Source of the DNA: Enterococcus termitis
Lineage (GTDB): Bacteria; Bacillota; Bacilli; Lactobacillales; Enterococcaceae
Assembly: GCF_001730305.1 (NCBI RefSeq)
Contig: NZ_MIJY01000044.1
Coordinates: 1-64,000 of the forward strand
Direction of reading: 5' to 3'
DNA length: 64,000 bases
In this document: in pieces, positions 25,306 through 34,837 of the stretch
Layout of the letters: each line of letters begins with the position of its first letter
How positions within the stretch are numbered: the first letter of the stretch is position 1
Position numbers and translations under genes: made by a program
The notes under the pieces: model-generated
The model's input: the letters and a program-made list of their open reading frames with translations, nothing else
Told to the model about the DNA's origin: nothing
Database searches by the model: none

Positions 25306-25986
25306 TTAGTCGTTGATGTTGCTATCAACAAAATAATCAGGAAACTCTTTTTTTACAAAAGTATAGTTATCATCAACCAGTTTCAAGTGGGAAGTGATCA
25401 AATTCTGTAGTTTGGTTTTATCTTTTTCTTTTAAAGCAGCTACAATCTCTTTGTGCTGTGTAACGATTTCCTGCCAATTTAATTCTTTTACTTCTAATGT
25501 GAGATGACGGTAGCGATTTAAGTGAATATTTAAAGTCAGCAACCAGTTATAAACATTCATCTTACTAGTGATCGTGTAAAAAAATTTATGAAATTCTTCG
25601 TCTGATTCAAAAAAACTATCGGGCGTTTTACTGGATAATAAAATTTCTTGAATGGCGAGAAGATTTTCTATCTCTTGGATTTGTTCAGCTGTTATGATTT
25701 CTGCAGCTTCTAAAAAGACAGCAGATTCTAAATTGGTTCGTACAAATTTTGCTTCCCGAACTTTTTGCATATCGATCTTAGAAACAAACGTGCCGCTTTG
25801 AGGTTTTACAATAAGTAATCCTTCTCTTGTTAACTGTAAGATAGCTTCTCTCACCGGGGTATCCCCTATATTGAGCATAGACACAAAATCTTTTTTTGAT
25901 ACTTTTTGACCAGGTAAAATTTCTAATGTAATTATTTTTTCTTTAATTTGTGTGTAGGCTTCGTCTTTATTATTTAAAGTAATCAT
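25306..25986 (-). CDS. GntR-family (FadR subfamily) regulator of glucuronide genes
   Basis: A 226-residue protein with a GntR winged helix (residues ~8-70; ILPGQKVSKKDFVSML, TPVREAILQLTREGLL) and an all-helical FCD ligand domain (residues ~85-215). FadR-type GntR proteins often sense sugar acids, as UxuR and ExuR do. It is divergent to the EIIC/beta-glucuronidase/uxu operon and so probably represses it until a uronate is present. Palindromes in the shared promoter region are likely binding sites. Confidence 0.85.
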   Translation of the reverse strand: MITLNNKDEAYTQIKEKIITLEILPGQKVSKKDFVSMLNIGDTPVREAILQLTREGLLIVKPQSGTFVSKIDMQKVREAKFVRTNLESAVFLEAAEIITAEQIQEIENLLAIQEILLSSKTPDSFFESDEEFHKFFYTITSKMNVYNWLLTLNIHLNRYRHLTLEVKELNWQEIVTQHKEIVAALKEKDKTKLQNLITSHLKLVDDNYTFVKKEFPDYFVDSNIND

Positions 25987-25999
25987 TCTAACATCTCCG

Positions 26000-26090
26000 T
26001 TATATATTAATATATAACTAGTATAAACGAAATTTATAAAAAAGCTATTGTCTTTTTTGTAAGCGCATGCTAATATACTAATATATTAGT
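26000..26090 (+). promoter_or_regulatory. Divergent promoter region with GntR-type palindromes and a cre site
   Basis: Perfect palindromes TTATATATTAATATATAA (26000-26017) and ACTAATATATTAGT (26077-26090). Between them: -35 TTGTCT (26048-26053), 17-nt spacer and -10 TAATAT (26071-26076) reading rightward. TGTAAGCGCATGCT (26058-26071) matches the cre consensus at 13 of 14 positions, within the spacer. The right palindrome sits just past the -10, and the left one just upstream of the regulator start, fitting repression of both. Confidence 0.65.
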
Positions 26091-26135
26091 TTGGCGCGTG
26101 TACTAATAAATGAAAATAGCTAAAGGGTGAAAGTT

Positions 26136-27413
26136 ATGGAAAAGTTAATATCCAAGTTCGACAATGTTTTGTCTGGCGTTACAAGGTTTAGTAATAACAA
26201 ATATGTAAAATCTGTTTCTGATTCAATGATGGCGTTAATAGGGATTATGATTTTTGGTTCGTTTGCAGTTATTTTTAAAGCCTTCCCAATTACAAGTGTT
26301 GCAGCATTTTTTCAGGATATAGGGATCGATATCTTTTTTGGGGCAATTTATAGTTTGACAATCGGTGCGATTTCTATTTATTTAGTTTTTTTGATTGCTA
26401 AAAATGTAACACTGAAGTTTAATTTAGCTGAAGATGGAACTATGGCAGGGTTGATTGCCATAATGAGCTTTTTTGTTTTTACACCGTTAGGAAATTTTTC
26501 AGTAGAAGATAGCAATATTACTGCGATACCGTTAACTTGGATTGGTACAAGCGGGATGTTCTCTGCCATTATAATAGGGTTATTGGTTGGTAGAGCCTAC
26601 GTGTTCATGAAAGAACGTAATTGGACGATCAAAATGCCAGCTGGTGTACCTCCTATGGTTTCACAGTCTTTTGCAGGATTGATCCCGACAATTTTAATAG
26701 GGACAGTTTCTGCTTTGGCAGCGTATTTAATTAGTTTGACGTCTTTTGGAAATATACATCAAGTTGTTTTTACAGTTGTACAGACACCGTTACAAGGATT
26801 AGGCAGCTCGATTTGGGCCGTTATGCTGATTATAGCTGTTCAACAGTTTTTATGGTTTTTAGGAATCCACGGCACCAATGTTATTGCTCCTATCGTAACG
26901 CCGATATGGATGGCGCTAAATGTTGAAAATTTAACGGCATATGAAGCAGGTCAAGAACTTCCGAATATTGTTACACACGCGTTTATAAATATCGTTTGCT
27001 GGAGTGGTTCAGCCTTAGGCTTAGTCGTGCTCATGCTTTTTGTTAGTAAAAGTCAGCGATATAAAGAGATGGGAAAAATATCGATCATTCCAGCTTTATT
27101 TGGAGTAACGGAGCCTGTGATTTTTGGCACACCGTTAGTATTGAATTTCAAAATGGCGGTTCCATTCATCTTTAATAACTCTATTGCCTTAGGCTTAGCG
27201 TATTTCTTGACCAATATCGGCCTTGTAGGAAGAACGATCGGTGCACAAGCAGTATTTGGTTTGCCGCTAGGATTTCACGCGAGTATTGGAGGAAGTGTTT
27301 CTATTATCATTCTACAAATTGTGATACAACTGATTCTATCTCCGATTTTATGGTATCCGTGGTTTAAAATGTTAGACAAGGAAGCCTATTTAGAAGAACA
27401 AAAAAATCAATAA
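26136..27413 (+). CDS. PTS EIIC permease of the glucuronide operon
   Basis: A 425-residue lactose/cellobiose-family EIIC (FLWFLGIHGTNVIAPIV, FGVTEPVIFGTPLVLNF), about ten membrane segments. The ATG at 26136 has AAAGGG 8 nt upstream. It heads an operon with beta-glucuronidase and the hexuronate pathway, so the cargo is probably a beta-glucuronide. E. coli uses a sodium/proton-type symporter (GusB) for this step. No EIIA or EIIB nearby, so whether the sugar is phosphorylated is unknown. Confidence 0.85.
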   Translation: MEKLISKFDNVLSGVTRFSNNKYVKSVSDSMMALIGIMIFGSFAVIFKAFPITSVAAFFQDIGIDIFFGAIYSLTIGAISIYLVFLIAKNVTLKFNLAEDGTMAGLIAIMSFFVFTPLGNFSVEDSNITAIPLTWIGTSGMFSAIIIGLLVGRAYVFMKERNWTIKMPAGVPPMVSQSFAGLIPTILIGTVSALAAYLISLTSFGNIHQVVFTVVQTPLQGLGSSIWAVMLIIAVQQFLWFLGIHGTNVIAPIVTPIWMALNVENLTAYEAGQELPNIVTHAFINIVCWSGSALGLVVLMLFVSKSQRYKEMGKISIIPALFGVTEPVIFGTPLVLNFKMAVPFIFNNSIALGLAYFLTNIGLVGRTIGAQAVFGLPLGFHASIGGSVSIIILQIVIQLILSPILWYPWFKMLDKEAYLEEQKNQ

Positions 27414-27436
27414 AACGATGAAAGTAGGTAGTATAA

Positions 27437-29197
27437 ATGCTATATCCTGTTTTAAACCAAACAAGAAATCTAATTGATCTCACGGGTATGTGGAACGTTG
27501 AGCTAGAAAAAAAGGAAGCGATCGATCCAGCACTGCCCTTAAAAAATACTCTTTTAGTAGCTGTTCCAGGCTCAATAAACGATCAATTTGTAGATGAAGA
27601 AATTAGAGAGCATGCGGGAAATTTTTGGTATGAAACTAATTTTACACTCCCTCAAACGATATATGATCAAAGAAAGGTCATCCGTTTTTCATCTGTTACT
27701 CATGAAGCGACTGTCTATTTGAATGGAGTAAAAGTGGCTCATCATATTGGCGGATTTACGCCATTTGAGGTAGAAATCGATTCATTTGTCACTGAGGGAC
27801 CGAATAATTTAAAAGTATGTGTTTCAAATATATTAGATGAAAGCACACTTCCATGCGGCATCCACACAGAGAAAAATGGCAAGCAAAAAGTTATTCCTAG
27901 ATTTGATTTCTACAATTATTCTGGGATTCATCGTCCGGTCAAATTATATACAACGAATCAAACGTATATTAAAGATATCGTGATCGATTATCATTGCAAA
28001 GATAATGGAAGAACAGAAGTAGCACCAATGTTCGAGATTGAGGGTTCTTATGAAGAAATAGAAATAAAAATTCTTGATGAGAGTGGACAGGTTGTCGATA
28101 GTCAAAAAGCGATAGATAGTCACTTAGTTATCGAGGATACGAAATTGTGGCAGCCGCTCAATGCCTATTTGTATACTTTGGAAGTATCACTATTTAAGAA
28201 TGGTCAATTACTTGATACGTATAAGGAAGCATTTGGTGTTAGGACTATAAAAATTGAAAATAACAAGTTTTTGATTAATGACAAGGAGTTCTATTTTAAA
28301 GGGTTTGGAAAACATGAAGATTTTCCTGTGATCGGCAAAGGCTTAAATTCTGCAGTAACCAATCTGGATAAAAATTTGATGAAATGGATCGGCGCTAATT
28401 CATTTAGAACGTCACATTATCCGTATTCAGAAGAAGAGATGCAGCTAGCTGACCGAGAAGGGTTTGTGGTTATTAATGAAGTACCTGGAGTGGGGTTGTT
28501 TACCAATTTCCATGCCGATGTAAATTTAAATACTAATGATAAAAATACCTGGGAGACACTCAAAACCCATCAAAATCATAAAAATGTGATAAAAGAGTTG
28601 GTTCAAAGAGATAAGAATCATGCGTGTGTTGCGGTTTGGGCTGTTGCCAATGAACCTGCTAGTCATCAACAGGGCGCCTATGATTATTTCAAACCATTAG
28701 TTGACTTAACGAAGCAGCTAGACCATCAAAAAAGACCGGTCGTGATTCCAAATATTGTGAATGCCACGCCAGAATTAGATCAAGCAGCAGAGTTAGTGGA
28801 TATTTTATGCCTGAATAGATATTACGGTTGGTATATCGATCATGGAGACCTTGAATCTGCAATGATTGGCCTTCGAAATGAAATAAAGAAATGGCACGAA
28901 AAATATCCAGAAAAGCCGATCATGTTTTCAGAGTTTGGAGCTGATACCGTTTCAGGGCTGCATTCTTTATATAGAACACCGTATTCGGAAGAATATCAGA
29001 TCGATTTTTATAAAGCAAACTTTAATGTATTAGATGAGTTAGATTATGTGATCGGTGAGCATCTCTGGAATTTTGCAGATTTTGAAACAGCTCCTAATAT
29101 TAGAAGAATAGACGGGAATAAAAAAGGGATCTTTACAAGAGATAGACGACCAAAATCAATTGCTTTTGAAATAAAGAAAAGATGGGAAATGATTTGA
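27437..29197 (+). CDS. uidA: Beta-glucuronidase, glycoside hydrolase family 2
   Basis: A 586-residue GH2 enzyme: sugar-binding domain (residues 1-175), Ig-like domain (175-270), then the barrel. Acid/base Glu406 in WAVANEPA and nucleophile Glu499 in FSEFGADT, close to E413 and E504 of the E. coli enzyme; FRTSHYPYSEE is the family signature. No signal peptide, so intracellular. The downstream uxu/uxaC genes use its product glucuronate, which supports a glucuronidase rather than a galactosidase. It lies 23 bp behind the EIIC gene. Confidence 0.9.
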   Translation: MLYPVLNQTRNLIDLTGMWNVELEKKEAIDPALPLKNTLLVAVPGSINDQFVDEEIREHAGNFWYETNFTLPQTIYDQRKVIRFSSVTHEATVYLNGVKVAHHIGGFTPFEVEIDSFVTEGPNNLKVCVSNILDESTLPCGIHTEKNGKQKVIPRFDFYNYSGIHRPVKLYTTNQTYIKDIVIDYHCKDNGRTEVAPMFEIEGSYEEIEIKILDESGQVVDSQKAIDSHLVIEDTKLWQPLNAYLYTLEVSLFKNGQLLDTYKEAFGVRTIKIENNKFLINDKEFYFKGFGKHEDFPVIGKGLNSAVTNLDKNLMKWIGANSFRTSHYPYSEEEMQLADREGFVVINEVPGVGLFTNFHADVNLNTNDKNTWETLKTHQNHKNVIKELVQRDKNHACVAVWAVANEPASHQQGAYDYFKPLVDLTKQLDHQKRPVVIPNIVNATPELDQAAELVDILCLNRYYGWYIDHGDLESAMIGLRNEIKKWHEKYPEKPIMFSEFGADTVSGLHSLYRTPYSEEYQIDFYKANFNVLDELDYVIGEHLWNFADFETAPNIRRIDGNKKGIFTRDRRPKSIAFEIKKRWEMI

Positions 29198-29549
29198 AAT
29201 TAGCTTGTTTAGATAAGGGTGAAAAGTAAGGGTCAGTTGTGCTCTATTCTCTGAAATAGAAAAAACGTTGGCGCAGAAACGAGCAACTATGCTTTGCTTC
29301 TTTCAACTATACGTGCTATGGACACTTATAGTTGAAAGAAGTTAATTACAAAAAATGGCAGAACATCAAGTAGAAATCATTCAATAGCGCTATTGAATCG
29401 TTCTCTTTAACATACAACGAGAGATGAGCTGATGCTTTCTCGTCAAAGACTCGTCGCAGATAGACAGTGTTGTACAGTACTTGATGAGATTTTGAGGTTA
29501 GGCGCTTTTATTTCAATGTACATAGCAAAAAATATTATGGGAGAAAAAG
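29198..29549 (+). other. Intergenic region with two strong inverted repeats
   Basis: No gene is visible. It contains CTTCTTTCAACTATA (29297-29311) with its exact complement at 29327-29341 and no T-run, and a perfect 20-bp palindrome ATTCAATAGCGCTATTGAAT (29379-29398). These split the glucuronidase gene from uxuB and may mark a second promoter/operator or an RNA processing site. A ribosome site (GGGAGAAAAAG) precedes uxuB. Confidence 0.6.
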
Positions 29550-31181
29550 ATGAAAATAACTGAGTCATATATAGTAAATAAAGATAAATTTAAAGATGTA
29601 AATATCCAGATGCCTTTATTTGATGATGTATTAATGAAGCAACGAACAAAAGAACAGCCTAAATGGCTTCATTTTGGCGGTGGCAATCTTTATAGATGTT
29701 TCCATGCGAAAGTAGCTCAGGATCTGCTGAATCAAAACTTGCTGGAAACAGGGATCGTCGTCGTTGAGAATTTTGGTGAAGCGTTGATTAAAGAAGTTTA
29801 TCAAAAGAATAATAATAGAAGCTTAACGGTTACTATGAAGGTGGACGGAAGCTTCGAAAAAGAACTTATCGCATCAACGTCGGACGCTTATTTTGTCAAT
29901 AAAAATGAAGAAGCGGTTGCTACTGTAAGTAATTATTTCAAACAGAAAAGTTTGCAGCTGGTTACATTGACGATTACTGAAAAAGGATACGGTGTTAAAG
30001 ACAGTGCTGGTCAGCTATTAAAAACGGTTGAATCAGATATTAATGTTGGTCCGAAATATGATGAGCTCACCAATACAATGTCACAATTAGCTTATTTTCT
30101 ATTGAAACGTTATGAAGCAGGAAAACTACCACTTGCATTAGTATCAACAGATAATTTTTCCCACAATGGAGATCGCTTAAAAGAGGCTCTTAAAACGGTT
30201 GTAATGGGTTGGGTATCCTTAGGTCATGTTTCTAAAGATTTTGCTACCTACTTATTTGAATCCAATAACGTTTCTTTTCCCTATTCGATGATTGATCGAA
30301 TTACACCAGGTCCAAGTGAGAAAATCGCTGTAGCGCTAGAAGCACAGGGAATCGAGAACATGGTATTGATTCCGACTTCTTTTGGAGCATCTTTAGCAAA
30401 TTTTGTGAATACAGAAGAAACGTGCTATCTTGCAATAGAAGATCATTTTCCTAATGGTCGTCCAGCATTTGAAAAGGTGAACAATGTCTATTTGGCGGAT
30501 AGAGAAACAATCAATAAAGTGGATTTAATGAAAGTTACTACTTGTTTGAATCCCTTACATACTTCTTTGGCTATTACAGGTTGCTTATTCGGCTATGAGA
30601 GTATTTATGAAACCGTTCAAGACAAAGATTTATTGGCATTGATTGAGTATATCGGCTATAAAGAAGGATTGCCAGTTGTGCAAGATCCTAAAATCATCGA
30701 TCCAAAAAGATTTATAGATGAAGCTATTTACAAAAGATTTATGAATCCAAATATACCAGATACACCTCAGCGAATCGCAACGGATACCTCACAAAAATTA
30801 GCTGTTCGTTTTGGTGAAACGATAGCTTCTTACGTAAATTCCTCCAACTTAGAGGTAAAAGAACTAACATTTATCCCTTTTGTTATCGCAGCGTGGTGCC
30901 GTTACTTAATGGGGATAGATGATGCTGGAAATAGCTTTGAACCAAGCCCAGATCCTTTATATGAAGAATTATTTTCGTGTGTTCAACATTTAAGACTAGG
31001 TTCTGATAATGATGTTCACAAAGCGCTAGCACCTATTTTAAGCAATCGTGAACTATTTGGTATGGATCTATATCTCATCGGGTTAGGAGCAAAAATTGAG
31101 AAGATCATGGAACAACTGGTTTCAAAACCCTTTGCAGTGAGAGAAACACTACAAATAATGATACGTGAGGAGAAATTCTAA
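29550..31181 (+). CDS. uxuB: Fructuronate reductase (D-mannonate oxidoreductase)
   Basis: A 543-residue protein of the long-chain mannitol dehydrogenase family, with the N-terminal nucleotide-binding segment LHFGGGNLYRCFHAKV (residues ~30-45), ALVSTDNFSHNG and VSFPYSMIDRITPGPS. It reduces D-fructuronate to D-mannonate with NADH. It abuts uxuA: the uxuA ATG directly follows the stop codon. Placement between beta-glucuronidase and uxuA/uxaC supports the mannonate rather than the tagaturonate branch. Confidence 0.9.
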   Translation: MKITESYIVNKDKFKDVNIQMPLFDDVLMKQRTKEQPKWLHFGGGNLYRCFHAKVAQDLLNQNLLETGIVVVENFGEALIKEVYQKNNNRSLTVTMKVDGSFEKELIASTSDAYFVNKNEEAVATVSNYFKQKSLQLVTLTITEKGYGVKDSAGQLLKTVESDINVGPKYDELTNTMSQLAYFLLKRYEAGKLPLALVSTDNFSHNGDRLKEALKTVVMGWVSLGHVSKDFATYLFESNNVSFPYSMIDRITPGPSEKIAVALEAQGIENMVLIPTSFGASLANFVNTEETCYLAIEDHFPNGRPAFEKVNNVYLADRETINKVDLMKVTTCLNPLHTSLAITGCLFGYESIYETVQDKDLLALIEYIGYKEGLPVVQDPKIIDPKRFIDEAIYKRFMNPNIPDTPQRIATDTSQKLAVRFGETIASYVNSSNLEVKELTFIPFVIAAWCRYLMGIDDAGNSFEPSPDPLYEELFSCVQHLRLGSDNDVHKALAPILSNRELFGMDLYLIGLGAKIEKIMEQLVSKPFAVRETLQIMIREEKF

Positions 31182-32249
31182 ATGGATATGGTTTTTAGAT
31201 GGTACGGAAAAAAGGATGACAGCATTCCATTACAATACATTAGACAAATTCCTGGATGTAAAGGAATTGTAGGGATGTTGTTTGATATTCCAGCAGGAGA
31301 GGTTTGGCCAAAGGAAAAAATAAAAGCGCTGAAGGAAGAAATCGAGTTGAGTGGACTTACCTTAAAAGTGATCGAAAGCGTCAATGTCCATGAAGATATA
31401 AAGTTAGGATTAGAAACTAGAGATGAATACATCGAAAACTACAAACAAACCATAAGAAATTTAGCAGAATATGGCGTTGAAGTGATCTGTTATAATTTCA
31501 TGCCTGTTTTTGACTGGATCAAAACAGACCTAGAATATGTTCTTCCAGATGGGTCAACAACGATGGCATTTGAAAAAGCCGGAATTGAAAAAAGTCCAGA
31601 AGAGATTATCAGAGATGTAGAAAATAGCAGCGGCGATTATACGTTACCTGGCTGGGAACCAGAAAGATTGGTTCATGTTAAAGGGTTGATCGATGCGTAT
31701 AAAGATGTGGATAATAAGAAGTTAAGAGAAAATTTTGCCTATTTTATAAAAGCAATTATACCAACTTGTGAAGAAGTAGGCGTTAAAATGGCCATTCATC
31801 CAGACGATCCGCCCTATTCGATTTTTGGACTACCTAGAATTGTAAAGAATAGAGAAGACTTAGATTGGATTTGTACGGTCGTAGATAGTCCGTCTAATGG
31901 AATAACCTTGTGTACTGGCAGCATTAGCGAAGATCCAGCAAATGATGTGTATCAAATACTAGCAGAATTTACCCAACGAAATCGGATTCCATTTGCTCAT
32001 GTTAGGAATATAAAATTTATTCAAGACAAAGATTTTTATGAAGCACCTCATTTATCAGCGGAAGGATCATTAGATATGTATAAAATCATGCAGGTTCTTC
32101 ATGATAATGGATTCGATGGATTTATTCGCCCGGATCATGGCCGAATGATCTGGGGAGAAACGGGGCGTCCTGGTTATGGTTTATACGATAGAGCGATAGG
32201 AATGAGTTACTTGAATGGACTCTGGGAAGCTTTAGAAAAAAGGAAATAA
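31182..32249 (+). CDS. uxuA: Mannonate dehydratase
   Basis: A 355-residue UxuA protein with a TIM-barrel metal site (AIHPDDPP, then HVRNIKF and RPDHGRM). It dehydrates D-mannonate to 2-keto-3-deoxygluconate. The ATG follows the uxuB stop without a gap, and GAGGAG inside the end of uxuB is the ribosome site. KDG kinase and KDPG aldolase genes, which must complete the pathway, are not in this window. Confidence 0.93.
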   Translation: MDMVFRWYGKKDDSIPLQYIRQIPGCKGIVGMLFDIPAGEVWPKEKIKALKEEIELSGLTLKVIESVNVHEDIKLGLETRDEYIENYKQTIRNLAEYGVEVICYNFMPVFDWIKTDLEYVLPDGSTTMAFEKAGIEKSPEEIIRDVENSSGDYTLPGWEPERLVHVKGLIDAYKDVDNKKLRENFAYFIKAIIPTCEEVGVKMAIHPDDPPYSIFGLPRIVKNREDLDWICTVVDSPSNGITLCTGSISEDPANDVYQILAEFTQRNRIPFAHVRNIKFIQDKDFYEAPHLSAEGSLDMYKIMQVLHDNGFDGFIRPDHGRMIWGETGRPGYGLYDRAIGMSYLNGLWEALEKRK

Positions 32250-32259
32250 GGTGAGCGGA

Positions 32260-33687
32260 ATGTTTCTTAATGAAGACTTTTTATTTAAAAATGAATGGGC
32301 AAAGAAATTATTTCATGGGTATGCAGAACAACAACCAATTATTGATTATCACTGTCATTTGGAACCAAAAGAAATCTATGAAAATAAGCATTTTGAAAAT
32401 TTGACTAAGATTTGGCTAAACAAAGATGGAGTAGGAGATCATTATAAATGGCGCTTAATGCGGGCAAATGGAGTACCAGAAGAATTGATATCAGGGAATG
32501 GAACTGATTTTGATAAATTTTTAGCATTTGTTAAAACTATCGAGAAGGCCTATGGAAATCCAGTGTATGAATGGAGCCATTTAGAGTTGAAACGCTATTT
32601 CAATATTGATTTAGTAATCAAAGAGGAAAATGCAACGCTTATTTGGGAACGAGCAAACGAGCTGCTTAAACAACCCAGTTTTAAACCTAAAGCGCTTATT
32701 AATGCCATGAATGTTCAATTAATCGCAACGACAGACGATCCCATCAGTGAGCTGAATTATCATCGCTTATTAAAAAATGAAGAACAAATCAATGGATTCA
32801 AGGTTGTGCCAACGTTCCGTCCGGATAAAATTATGTCTATTTCTGATTCAAGCTTCAGCGACTATGTTGCGTTGTTGGGAGAATGCGCTAAGCTTTCTAT
32901 AAAAAATCTGTCAGATTTAGAGCAAGCCTTAAATGAAAGAATTTCATATTTCCATGATTTAAATGGTAGATTAGCAGATCATGGACTAAATAACTTTTAT
33001 TATAGCGACTCAGACTATGACACTGTGAATGACATTTTTATTAACGCTTTAGATAATAAAGCCATCTCTGACTCAGATAGGTCCAACTATCAAAGCTACC
33101 TTCAATTATATTTAATGTCTATCTATAAAAAAAGGAATTGGACCATGCAGCTGCATATGAATGTATTTAGAAATGCAAGTCAGTTGAATTTTGACCTGAT
33201 TGGAGCCAATTCAGGGTTTGATTCTATTGGAGACCAAACTGAAATTACCGGCAATCTAAAAAGATTATATGCTGCGGCAGAAAAAAAGGGATCAGTCCCA
33301 AAATCGATATGGTATTCACTCAATCAAAATAATTGGCTGGAACTTGCTACGTTGATGGGAAGCTTTCAAGGAGGAAGTCAGCAAAAAATTCAACTTGGTT
33401 GTGCTTGGTGGTTTAATGACACGTATGATGGAATGCGTAAACAATTAACTGTTTTTTCTCAGCAAAGTCTGCTAGGTAATTTTGTGGGGATGCTGACGGA
33501 TTCTCGTAGTTTCTTGTCGTATCCTAGACATGAATACTTTAGAAGAATTCTTTGTCAGCTTTTAGGTGAATGGATAAATGAGGGACGACTGCCAGATAAT
33601 GAAGAAGAGATAGGTGCGGTTGTCCAAAATATTAGCTATCACAATGCAGAACATTATTTTGGCTTTTTTGATACTTCTTCAGATTAG
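32260..33687 (+). CDS. uxaC: Glucuronate isomerase
   Basis: A 475-residue member of the amidohydrolase-like uronate isomerase family, with the metal-binding HCH motif in IDYHCHLEPKEI near residue 30 and WWFNDTYDGM and SRSFLSYPRHEYFRR late in the chain. It converts D-glucuronate to D-fructuronate, the substrate of UxuB. The ATG at 32260 has AAGGTG 6 nt upstream; GTG at 32251 would add three residues. Last gene of the operon, followed by a strong terminator. Confidence 0.93.
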   Translation: MFLNEDFLFKNEWAKKLFHGYAEQQPIIDYHCHLEPKEIYENKHFENLTKIWLNKDGVGDHYKWRLMRANGVPEELISGNGTDFDKFLAFVKTIEKAYGNPVYEWSHLELKRYFNIDLVIKEENATLIWERANELLKQPSFKPKALINAMNVQLIATTDDPISELNYHRLLKNEEQINGFKVVPTFRPDKIMSISDSSFSDYVALLGECAKLSIKNLSDLEQALNERISYFHDLNGRLADHGLNNFYYSDSDYDTVNDIFINALDNKAISDSDRSNYQSYLQLYLMSIYKKRNWTMQLHMNVFRNASQLNFDLIGANSGFDSIGDQTEITGNLKRLYAAAEKKGSVPKSIWYSLNQNNWLELATLMGSFQGGSQQKIQLGCAWWFNDTYDGMRKQLTVFSQQSLLGNFVGMLTDSRSFLSYPRHEYFRRILCQLLGEWINEGRLPDNEEEIGAVVQNISYHNAEHYFGFFDTSSD

Positions 33688-33725
33688 AGGAGTAATAGCT
33701 AAAGGAGTATCACTAGAAAAGTTAA

Positions 33726-33762
33726 AAAAGCCCCTGTATCAAAAGACACAAGGGGCTTTTTA
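33726..33762 (+). terminator. Bidirectional terminator between uxaC and the peptide gene
   Basis: AAAAAAGCCCC/GGGGCTTTTT stem with a partly paired centre. A-run before and T-run after, so it can end uxaC on the plus strand and the small peptide gene on the minus strand. Confidence 0.85.
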
Positions 33763-33804
33763 ATGCGCTAAATAGTTTTCTTGGATAACTGCTGTTTCAC
33801 CAAA

Positions 33805-33861
33805 TTAAACATTAACCCAAATAAAAACTGAAATAGCAACTGCAGTAGCAACTGTCAACAT
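33805..33861 (-). CDS. Short hydrophobic peptide gene (18 residues), candidate Rgg pheromone
   Basis: Minus-strand ORF encoding MLTVATAVAISVFIWVNV. It has an excellent ribosome site (AAAGGGGGG, 7 nt before ATG) and ends at a bidirectional terminator, so it looks like a complete gene. It is divergent to, and 85 bp from, an Rgg-type regulator, the standard layout of short-hydrophobic-peptide/Rgg pheromone pairs in streptococci. Unlike most such peptides it lacks N-terminal lysines, so export would need checking. The alternative is a small membrane toxin-like peptide. Confidence 0.6.
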   Translation of the reverse strand: MLTVATAVAISVFIWVNV

Positions 33862-33946
33862 TGGAATCCCCCCTTTCAAATTTTTTATTTCAAACAATAT
33901 ATATGTAATAATGTGCTATACTTATACAAAAGGAAGTGAAATTAGA

Positions 33947-34837
33947 ATGAATGTAGAAGAAGCACTTTATTTTTTTAGAAAAAATAGACATCTAAAGCAA
34001 AAAGATATTCTTACCTACGCGGATACGTCTGTTTATTCTAAAATCGAGACAGGGAAAAAGGTTTTAAGGTTTTCTGAATTAACAGATATCCTAGAACGAT
34101 TTTCTATTCCACTAGAAGAATTTTCAGAATATTTAGAAGACAGCATGGAACAAAAAAAGTTTCGTAAATTGTTTAAGCAATGTGCGAATAATCCAACGGA
34201 TGGATCAAGTAAAAAGAAATTGCTTACGTACTACAATCAATTATTTTTTTCTAAAGACATGCATCTTAGAGATATGGCGAATTTTATCGGTATAAAAACA
34301 TTATTCTCCAATTTTTGGAAAGAAGTTGCTCCCTTGAATCAAGAAGAGTTAAATGAAATTTATGCACTACTAATGGAGAAAGAATATTTTTTCCAATATG
34401 ATTATGCCGTTTTATCTAATACAATTTTTTTATTTAATGATAAACAAATCAAGAATCTAGCTCAAAAAGCCTTGCCCGTCAAAGATATTGAGATCAGGAA
34501 TGTTGAAACAACAGAATTTATTAAAAATATGATCAATAATTTAATCACAACGCTCTTACGTAAAAAGGAATATGAAGAAAGCCTATCTTACCTAAAACTA
34601 GCAACTAAAAGAGGCGGTAATCTTACCTTTGACTATAAACTTGTCATTCAGTACTTGGATAATTTGACAAACTATTTACTGACTGGAAAAGAAACATACA
34701 AAGAAAAAATTTTTGATTACATCGACTTATTAAAGAAGCTTGGAGAACAGCATTTTGCACAAAGTATTGAGCGAGAAGTAATGTCGATCCTTTCAGAAAG
34801 CAAAGATATTCCTATTTTTATTCAAGCTGATTTATAA
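33947..34837 (+). CDS. Rgg-family (RNPP-like) peptide-sensing regulator
   Basis: A 296-residue protein with an XRE helix-turn-helix (residues ~5-60; ALYFFRKNRHLKQKDI, YSKIETGKKVLRFSELTDIL) and a C-terminal helical-repeat domain of about 220 residues, the size and build of Rgg/GadR/MutR regulators, which bind imported peptides. The ATG at 33947 follows AAAGGAAGTG. The tiny divergent hydrophobic peptide gene at 33805-33861 is the obvious candidate ligand. Targets are unknown; the Mga-like regulator and WxL operon lie downstream. Confidence 0.8.
   Translation: MNVEEALYFFRKNRHLKQKDILTYADTSVYSKIETGKKVLRFSELTDILERFSIPLEEFSEYLEDSMEQKKFRKLFKQCANNPTDGSSKKKLLTYYNQLFFSKDMHLRDMANFIGIKTLFSNFWKEVAPLNQEELNEIYALLMEKEYFFQYDYAVLSNTIFLFNDKQIKNLAQKALPVKDIEIRNVETTEFIKNMINNLITTLLRKKEYEESLSYLKLATKRGGNLTFDYKLVIQYLDNLTNYLLTGKETYKEKIFDYIDLLKKLGEQHFAQSIEREVMSILSESKDIPIFIQADL

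Noticed and set aside
29198-29549. Possible T-box or riboswitch leader ahead of uxuB
   Set aside because: No specifier loop, T-box sequence or terminator/antiterminator pair is visible.
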